From: PFJX01 sp964466195
Lineage (GTDB): Bacteria > Pseudomonadota > Gammaproteobacteria > Burkholderiales > Thiobacillaceae
Reading direction: 5' to 3'
DNA: 64,000 nucleotides
Assembly: GCA_964466195.1 (NCBI GenBank)
Contig: CAYXMQ010000017.1
Span: 3,553-67,552, forward strand
Shown here: positions 58,927 to 64,000 of the stretch, in pieces
How positions within the stretch are numbered: position 1 is the stretch's first letter
Layout: each line of letters opens with the position of its first letter
Translations under genes and position numbers: made by a program
The notes under the pieces: generated by a model
The model's input: the letters and a program-made list of their open reading frames with translations, nothing else
The model's database searches: none
What the model was told of the DNA's origin: nothing

Positions 58927-60684
58927 TCACTTCTTTTTCGGCGGCAGCAGGTCGGTGATGGTGCCTTCCGCCATTTCAGCGGCGAAGCAGAGGGTTTCCG
59001 ACAACGTCGGGTGCGCGTGGATGGTGAGGCCGATGTCCTCCGCCGTGGCGCCCATCTCGATCGCCAGTACGGCTTCGGCCAGCAGTTCGCCGGCATTGAT
59101 GCCGACGATGCCGGCGCCGATGACGCGGCCGGAGGCCTTGTCCATGATCAGCTTGGTCAGGCCTTCGGTGCGGGCGATGGACAGCGCGCGACCGCTGGCC
59201 GCCCACGGGAAGGCGCCTTTTTCGATCTCGATGCCTTGCGCCTTGGCGTCTGTTTCCGTGATGCCGACCCAGGCGACTTCCGGGTCGGTGTAGGCGACCG
59301 ACGGGATGGCCAGGGCCTGGAATTCCACTTTGTGGCCAGCGATGACCTCGGCCGCAACCTTGCCTTCGTGTGTGGCTTTGTGCGCCAGCATGGGCTGGCC
59401 GACGATGTCGCCGATCGCGAAGATGTGCGGCACGTTGCTGCGCATCTGCTTGTCGACCGGGATGAAACCCTGTTCGGTGACGCTGACGCCGGCGGCTTCC
59501 GCACCGATCAGCTTGCCGTTGGGGCGGCGGCCGATGGCGACCAGGACGCGGTCGTAGACCTGGATCTCTTCCTGGTCGCCGGCCATGAGGGTGACGTGGA
59601 TGCCGTCCTTTTTCGCGGCCATGCCGGTGACGCCGGTATTGAGCAGTATCTTCTCGAAGCGCTTCGCCATGCGCTTGGCCAGAGGCTTGACCAAGTCGGC
59701 GTCGCAGCCGGGAATCAATGCGCCGCCGCGCTCGACGACGGTGACCTTGCTGCCGAGCGCGTCGTACACGGTGCCCATTTCCAGGCCGATGATGCCGCCG
59801 CCGATGACCAGCAAGCGTTTGGGGATATCGGCCAGAGCAAGCGCGCCGGTGGAGTCCATGACCCGCTCGTCGTCCGGTTGGAAAGGCAGCTTGATGGCCT
59901 GTGAGCCGGCCGCGATGATGGCGTGGTCGAACGACAGGGTTTGAATGCCGCCGTCGTCGCTGCGCACTTGTATTTGATGTGTGCCGGTGAATTGAGCCAC
60001 GCCGTGCACAACACGGATATTGCGCTGCTTGGCCAGCTTGGTCAGGCCGCCGGTGAGCTTGGCGACGACGTCGTTGGCTTTCCACGTGCGCAGGCTTGCG
60101 AGGTCGACTTGCGGCGGACCGAAACGGACGCCGTGCGCGGCCATCTCTTCCGCTTCGGTGATCAAGCGGGCGGTATGCAGCAGAGCTTTCGACGGGATGC
60201 AGCCGACGTTGAGGCAGACGCCGCCGAGGTCGGGGTAGCGTTCCACCAACACCACCTGCAGGCCGAGGTCGGCGGCGCGGAAGGCGGCGGTATAGCCGCC
60301 GGGGCCGGCGCCGAGGACGAGGACCTGGGCATGGCTGTCGCTCGGGTGAGCAGGGGGCGGGGAGCTATCCGGTTGCTGACCCGGAGTCGATGGCGATTCC
60401 GTTGCAGCATCGGTTTTCCCGCTTTCCGCTTCCTGCTCACCGCTCACTGCTTTCAAGACCAGAATGGGCGTGCCTTCGGAAACCTTGTCGCCCACTTTCA
60501 CCAGCAGTTTTTCCACTCTGCCGGCATGCGGGCAGGGGATGTCCATGGCCGCCTTGTCGGATTCGACGGTGATCAGGGCGGCGTCTTTGGCCAGACTGTC
60601 GCCGACGTTGACCAGGATTTCGATGACTTCGACGTCCTGGAAACCGCCGATATCGGGGACCTTGATTTCTATGGGTTGGTGCAT
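58927..60684 (-). CDS. lpdA: Dihydrolipoyl dehydrogenase (E3) with N-terminal lipoyl domain
   Basis: A 585-residue flavoenzyme that reoxidises dihydrolipoamide in the pyruvate dehydrogenase complex. Residues 1-80 are a lipoyl domain with the lipoylated Lys44 in ESDKAAMD. A linker rich in Ser/Pro follows, then FAD-binding GAGPGG (125-130), the redox pair Cys157 and Cys162 (CLNVGC), and the C-terminal HAHPTLSE with the catalytic His. An E3 with its own lipoyl domain is known from betaproteobacteria. It is 48 bp after aceF on the same strand. Confidence 0.94.
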   Translation of the reverse strand: MHQPIEIKVPDIGGFQDVEVIEILVNVGDSLAKDAALITVESDKAAMDIPCPHAGRVEKLLVKVGDKVSEGTPILVLKAVSGEQEAESGKTDAATESPSTPGQQPDSSPPPAHPSDSHAQVLVLGAGPGGYTAAFRAADLGLQVVLVERYPDLGGVCLNVGCIPSKALLHTARLITEAEEMAAHGVRFGPPQVDLASLRTWKANDVVAKLTGGLTKLAKQRNIRVVHGVAQFTGTHQIQVRSDDGGIQTLSFDHAIIAAGSQAIKLPFQPDDERVMDSTGALALADIPKRLLVIGGGIIGLEMGTVYDALGSKVTVVERGGALIPGCDADLVKPLAKRMAKRFEKILLNTGVTGMAAKKDGIHVTLMAGDQEEIQVYDRVLVAIGRRPNGKLIGAEAAGVSVTEQGFIPVDKQMRSNVPHIFAIGDIVGQPMLAHKATHEGKVAAEVIAGHKVEFQALAIPSVAYTDPEVAWVGITETDAKAQGIEIEKGAFPWAASGRALSIARTEGLTKLIMDKASGRVIGAGIVGINAGELLAEAVLAIEMGATAEDIGLTIHAHPTLSETLCFAAEMAEGTITDLLPPKKK

Positions 60685-60732
60685 GGTTTCGTGTTCAGTT
60701 AGATAGATCGGTCGGGGCTGCAACGCAGCCGC

Positions 60733-62076
60733 TCACAGCAGCAAACGCCGGACATCCGACAGCATCAAGCGCAAGTGGCTGGTGAAGCGCGCGCCGTCGG
60801 CGCCGTCGATGACGCGGTGGTCGTAGGACAGCGACAGCGGCAACATCAGGCGCGGCTCGAAACTCTTGCTGGCCTTGTTCCACACCGGCTTCATCTCGGC
60901 ACGGGAGAGGCCGAGGATGGCGACTTCCGGGCAGTTGATGATCGGCGTGAAAGCGGTGCCGCCGATGCCGCCGAGGCTGGAAATGGTGAAACAGCCGCCC
61001 TGCATGGCGTCGATCTTGAGCTTGCGCTCGCGCGCCAGTTCGGACATCTCGGCCAGTTCGCGGGCGATATCCATGACGTCTTTCTTGTTGACGTCGCGGA
61101 CCACTGGCACGACCAGGCCATCCGGCGTGTCGCAGGCAAAGCCGACATGGAAGTATTTCTTCAGCACCAGATTCTCGCCATCGGCGGCGAGCGAGGCATT
61201 GAAGCTGGGATAGGTGCGCAGCGCGTTGACCACCGCCTTCATCAGGAAGGCGAGCAGAGTGAGTTTGACGCCGCGCTTGGCTGCCTCGTCCAGCATCGAC
61301 TTGCGGAAGTCTTCCAGGTCGGTGATGTCGGCTTCGTCGAACTGGGTGACGTGCGGCGCGCTGACCCAGTTGCGGTGCAGATTGGCGCCGGACAGTTTCT
61401 TGATGCGCGACAGCGGCTGCGTGTCGATCTCGCCGAACTTGCCGAAGTCGATGGCCGGCGCCGGCGGGAAGCCGAGACCGATGGCTTCGCCGGTGGGCTT
61501 GGCCAGTTCCGCCTTGACCCAGTTCTGCACGTCTTCCTTCAGGATGCGGCCGCGCGGGCCGCTGCCTTTGATGCGGCTAAGATCGGCGCCGCCGGGATGT
61601 ATGCCCAACTCGCGCGCGAAACGGCGCACCGACGGGCTGGCGTGGGCCGGCTTGCCGCCGGCGAATTCGGCATGTGCAGCGACCGGGTCGGGGCGGTGCT
61701 TGGGCGCGATCTGGGCCGGCACTCCCGGCGCCGGGTGGGTCGGCGCCGGCACCGCCGCGACCGTGGTGGCGGCGGGCGGAGTGAACGACTTCACCACCGG
61801 CGACGCGCTCGCCGGGGCGTGCTTGTCGGCGCTCGCGCCGGCGGTATCCAGCAGCAGCACCAGCGTGCCGGCGGAGATCTTGTCGCCGATCTTGAGTTTG
61901 AGTTCGGTTACCGTGCCGCCGAACGGGGCGGGAATATCCATCGCCGCCTTGTCGGATTCGACGGTCATGATCGCATCGTCGGCGGCGAGGCTGTCGCCCG
62001 GGCCGACCATGATTTCAATGACTTCGACATCCTTGAAACCGCCGATATCGGGGACGTGAACTTCCTTGATGGTCAT
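60733..62076 (-). CDS. aceF: Dihydrolipoamide acetyltransferase (E2)
   Basis: A 447-residue core subunit that passes acetyl groups to CoA. One lipoyl domain (Lys43 in ESDKAAMD), an Ala/Pro linker, a subunit-binding domain (SPSVRRFARELGI, about 148-185), and the acyltransferase domain with HRVIDG, His420 and Asp424. E. coli AceF has three lipoyl domains; a single one plus the lipoyl domain on E3 is the layout here. It lies 9 bp after aceE. Confidence 0.94.
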   Translation of the reverse strand: MTIKEVHVPDIGGFKDVEVIEIMVGPGDSLAADDAIMTVESDKAAMDIPAPFGGTVTELKLKIGDKISAGTLVLLLDTAGASADKHAPASASPVVKSFTPPAATTVAAVPAPTHPAPGVPAQIAPKHRPDPVAAHAEFAGGKPAHASPSVRRFARELGIHPGGADLSRIKGSGPRGRILKEDVQNWVKAELAKPTGEAIGLGFPPAPAIDFGKFGEIDTQPLSRIKKLSGANLHRNWVSAPHVTQFDEADITDLEDFRKSMLDEAAKRGVKLTLLAFLMKAVVNALRTYPSFNASLAADGENLVLKKYFHVGFACDTPDGLVVPVVRDVNKKDVMDIARELAEMSELARERKLKIDAMQGGCFTISSLGGIGGTAFTPIINCPEVAILGLSRAEMKPVWNKASKSFEPRLMLPLSLSYDHRVIDGADGARFTSHLRLMLSDVRRLLL

Positions 62077-62085
62077 AGGTTTTCC

Positions 62086-64000
62086 TTACACGTTGACCGG
62101 GTTGGCCCGGTCGGCGTCGATGCCGTATTTCTTGATCGCTTCGGCGGCTTTCGCGGCCGGAATCACGCCGTCGTCGGCCAGGGCCTTGAGCGCAGCCAGT
62201 ACGACGTAGTGGCGATCCACCTCGAAGAAGCGGCGCAGCGCTTCGCGCGAGTCGGAGCGGCCGAAGCCGTCGGTGCCCAGCGTCACGTAGCGGCGCGTTA
62301 CGTAGGGGCGGATCTGGTCCGGGAAGGCGCGCATGTAGTCGCTGGAGGCGATGACCGGGCCTTCCGTGGTATCCAGGCATTGCTCGACATAGCTGGTTTT
62401 CTGCGGGGCATCGGGATGCAGCAGATTCCAGCGGTGCGTTTCCTGCGCCTCGCGGCGCAGTTCGTTGAAGCTGGTCGCGCTCCAGACATCGGCGGCCACG
62501 CCCCAGTCGCTTTCCAGCAGTTCGGCGGCGGCGATGACTTCGCGCAAAATCGTGCCGGAGCCCATGAGCTGGACGCGCGGCTTCTTGGCTTTGCCCTTCG
62601 GCTTGGCGGCTGCGCTCAAGCGATACAAGCCCTTCAGGATGCCGGTTTCGGCGCCCTTGGGCAGCGCCGGGTGGCTGTAGTTCTCGTTCATCACCGTCAG
62701 GTAATAGAACACGTCTTCCTGTTCCTGGAACATGCGGCGCATGCCGTCCTGCACGATCACCGCCAGCTCGTAATGGAAGGTCGGATCGTAGGAGATGCAG
62801 TTCGGGATCATCGCCGCCTGTAAATGGCTATGACCGTCCTCGTGTTGCAGGCCTTCGCCGTTCAGCGTGGTGCGGCCGGCGGTGCCGCCGAGCAGGAAGC
62901 CGCGTGCGCGCGAGTCGCCGGCCGCCCAGGCCAGGTCGCCGATGCGCTGGAAGCCGAACATCGAGTAGTAGATGTAGAACGGAATCATCTGCACGTTGTT
63001 GGTGCTGTACGACGTGGCGGCGGCCATCCAGGACGAGAACGCGCCGGCTTCGTTGATGCCTTCTTCCAGAATCTGGCCGCCCTTGTCCTCGCGGTAATAC
63101 ATGACCTGGTCGGAGTCGACCGGCTCATACAACTGACCAACCGAAGAGTAGATGCCGACGCTGCGGAACAGGCCTTCCATGCCGAAGGTGCGCGCTTCGT
63201 CCGGGATGATCGGAACGATATGGCGACCCAGCGTCTTGTCGCGCAGCAGGGCGGTCAGGATGCGCACGAAGGCCATCGTGGTGGAGATTTCGCGTTCGCC
63301 GGTGGCTTCCAGCATGGCCTGGAAAGTCGACAGCGGCGGCGCTTGCAACGCCGCCGCCTGGCTCAGGCGGGCCGGCACATAACCGCCCAGGGCGGCGCGG
63401 CGGGCGTGCAGGTATTTCATTTCCGGGCTGTCTTCCGCCGGCTTGTAGAACGGCAGGTTCTCCAGGTCGGCGTCGGCGATCGGGATGTCGAAACGGTCGC
63501 GGAAAGCGCGCAGCGACTCCAGGTCCATCTTCTTTTGCTGGTGGGTCGGGTTTTGCGCTTCGCCGGAAGCGCCCATGCCATAACCCTTGACGGTCTTGGC
63601 CAGAATCACCGTCGGCTGGCCGGTGTGCGCCACCGCCGCCGCGTAAGCCGCGTACACCTTGTGCGGGTCGTGGCCGCCGCGGTTCAGGCGCCAGATGTCG
63701 TTGTCGGACATGGCGGCGACCATTTCCTTCAGCTCCGGGTATTTGCCGAAGAAATGTTCGCGTGTGTAAGCGCCGCCCTTGGCCTTGAAGTTCTGGTACT
63801 CGCCGTCGACGCACTCTTCCATGCGCTGGCGCAGGATGCCGCTGCTGTCCATCGCCAGCAGCGGATCCCAGTACGAGCCCCAGATCACTTTCAGCACGTT
63901 CCAGCCGGCGCCGCGGAAGGCGGCTTCGAGTTCCTGGATGATCTTGCCGTTGCCGCGCACCGGGCCGTCCAGGCGCTGCAGGTTGCAGTTGACGACGAAG
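62086..64000 (-). CDS. aceE: Pyruvate dehydrogenase E1 component, C-terminal two thirds
   Basis: A partial gene; the N-terminal part lies beyond the right edge. The 638 codons present belong to the homodimeric E1 that decarboxylates pyruvate with thiamine diphosphate and acetylates the E2 lipoyl group. LNRGGHDPHKVYAAY, GYGMGASGE, and FGMEGLFRSVGIYSS with the later GLQHEDGHSH are typical AceE blocks. Together with aceF and lpdA it forms a minus-strand unit for acetyl-CoA supply. Confidence 0.95.
   Translation of the reverse strand, partial: FVVNCNLQRLDGPVRGNGKIIQELEAAFRGAGWNVLKVIWGSYWDPLLAMDSSGILRQRMEECVDGEYQNFKAKGGAYTREHFFGKYPELKEMVAAMSDNDIWRLNRGGHDPHKVYAAYAAAVAHTGQPTVILAKTVKGYGMGASGEAQNPTHQQKKMDLESLRAFRDRFDIPIADADLENLPFYKPAEDSPEMKYLHARRAALGGYVPARLSQAAALQAPPLSTFQAMLEATGEREISTTMAFVRILTALLRDKTLGRHIVPIIPDEARTFGMEGLFRSVGIYSSVGQLYEPVDSDQVMYYREDKGGQILEEGINEAGAFSSWMAAATSYSTNNVQMIPFYIYYSMFGFQRIGDLAWAAGDSRARGFLLGGTAGRTTLNGEGLQHEDGHSHLQAAMIPNCISYDPTFHYELAVIVQDGMRRMFQEQEDVFYYLTVMNENYSHPALPKGAETGILKGLYRLSAAAKPKGKAKKPRVQLMGSGTILREVIAAAELLESDWGVAADVWSATSFNELRREAQETHRWNLLHPDAPQKTSYVEQCLDTTEGPVIASSDYMRAFPDQIRPYVTRRYVTLGTDGFGRSDSREALRRFFEVDRHYVVLAALKALADDGVIPAAKAAEAIKKYGIDADRANPVNV

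Overview
The window is GC-rich, almost fully coding DNA that looks like a chromosome segment of a sulfur-oxidising betaproteobacterium (Thiobacillaceae- or Sulfuricella-like; inferred, not proven). The grounds are a SoxX-SoxA type thiosulfate-oxidation cytochrome, a dihydrolipoyl dehydrogenase with its own N-terminal lipoyl domain beside aceE/aceF, the divergent ppsR/ppsA pair, a long-tailed IF-1, and many c-di-GMP genes. No rRNA, tRNA, CRISPR array, integrase or transposase was recognised.

Layout. 0-8.5 kb: relic of a LytTR regulator at the left edge, a secreted phosphodiesterase, L,D-transpeptidase/tadA, a one-chain SoxXA cytochrome, rhlE and ygiQ. 8.6-21.3 kb: an accessory island grown inside a type I restriction-modification operon. 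hsdR and hsdS are open, but hsdM survives only as four fragments. Between and inside these genes sit a Phd/RelE toxin-antitoxin pair, a DUF4062-GHKL protein, an OLD-family nuclease, a pentapeptide/membrane protein with a nucleotidyltransferase, and a Fic protein. 21.3-27.3 kb: housekeeping (truC, DUF2288, yaeQ, ybcJ, pgm, infA, csp). 27.5-32.5 kb: an RND efflux pair and a methyltransferase. 32.6-45 kb: a Met-rich secreted protein, SDR, mltB, gcvR-like, ppsR/ppsA, a CDP-alcohol transferase, a circularly permuted GTPase, slyX, and an NYN-domain protein. 45-59 kb: signalling genes (PotD-like binding protein plus diguanylate cyclase, adenylate cyclase, and a c-di-GMP riboswitch upstream of DUF1631 and EAL-HDOD genes) and two ABC-F ATPases. 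58.9-64 kb: the pyruvate dehydrogenase genes lpdA, aceF and aceE, with aceE running off the right edge.

The most striking feature is the build of the island. The last 52 codons of hsdR occur three times, each later copy being a free-standing 52-aa ORF that closes off one inserted cargo. At the hsdM end, copies of the hsdM 5' end flank another cargo in the same way. Eleven junctions between 12.06 and 21.26 kb are ATGA stop/start overlaps, so the mosaic reads like a translationally coupled train. Five members of one GC-rich palindromic repeat family lie inside these reading frames (three in hsdR, two in an hsdM fragment) without breaking them. The copies differ by 11-13 % in DNA, mostly at synonymous sites, which suggests that pieces of separate hsdR alleles were stacked rather than duplicated in place.

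Second-messenger control is the other theme. A periplasmic polyamine-type binding protein lies 3 bp before a Cache-HAMP-GGDEF cyclase with no transporter genes nearby. A GEMM-type aptamer followed by a terminator hairpin precedes two genes of c-di-GMP-associated families.
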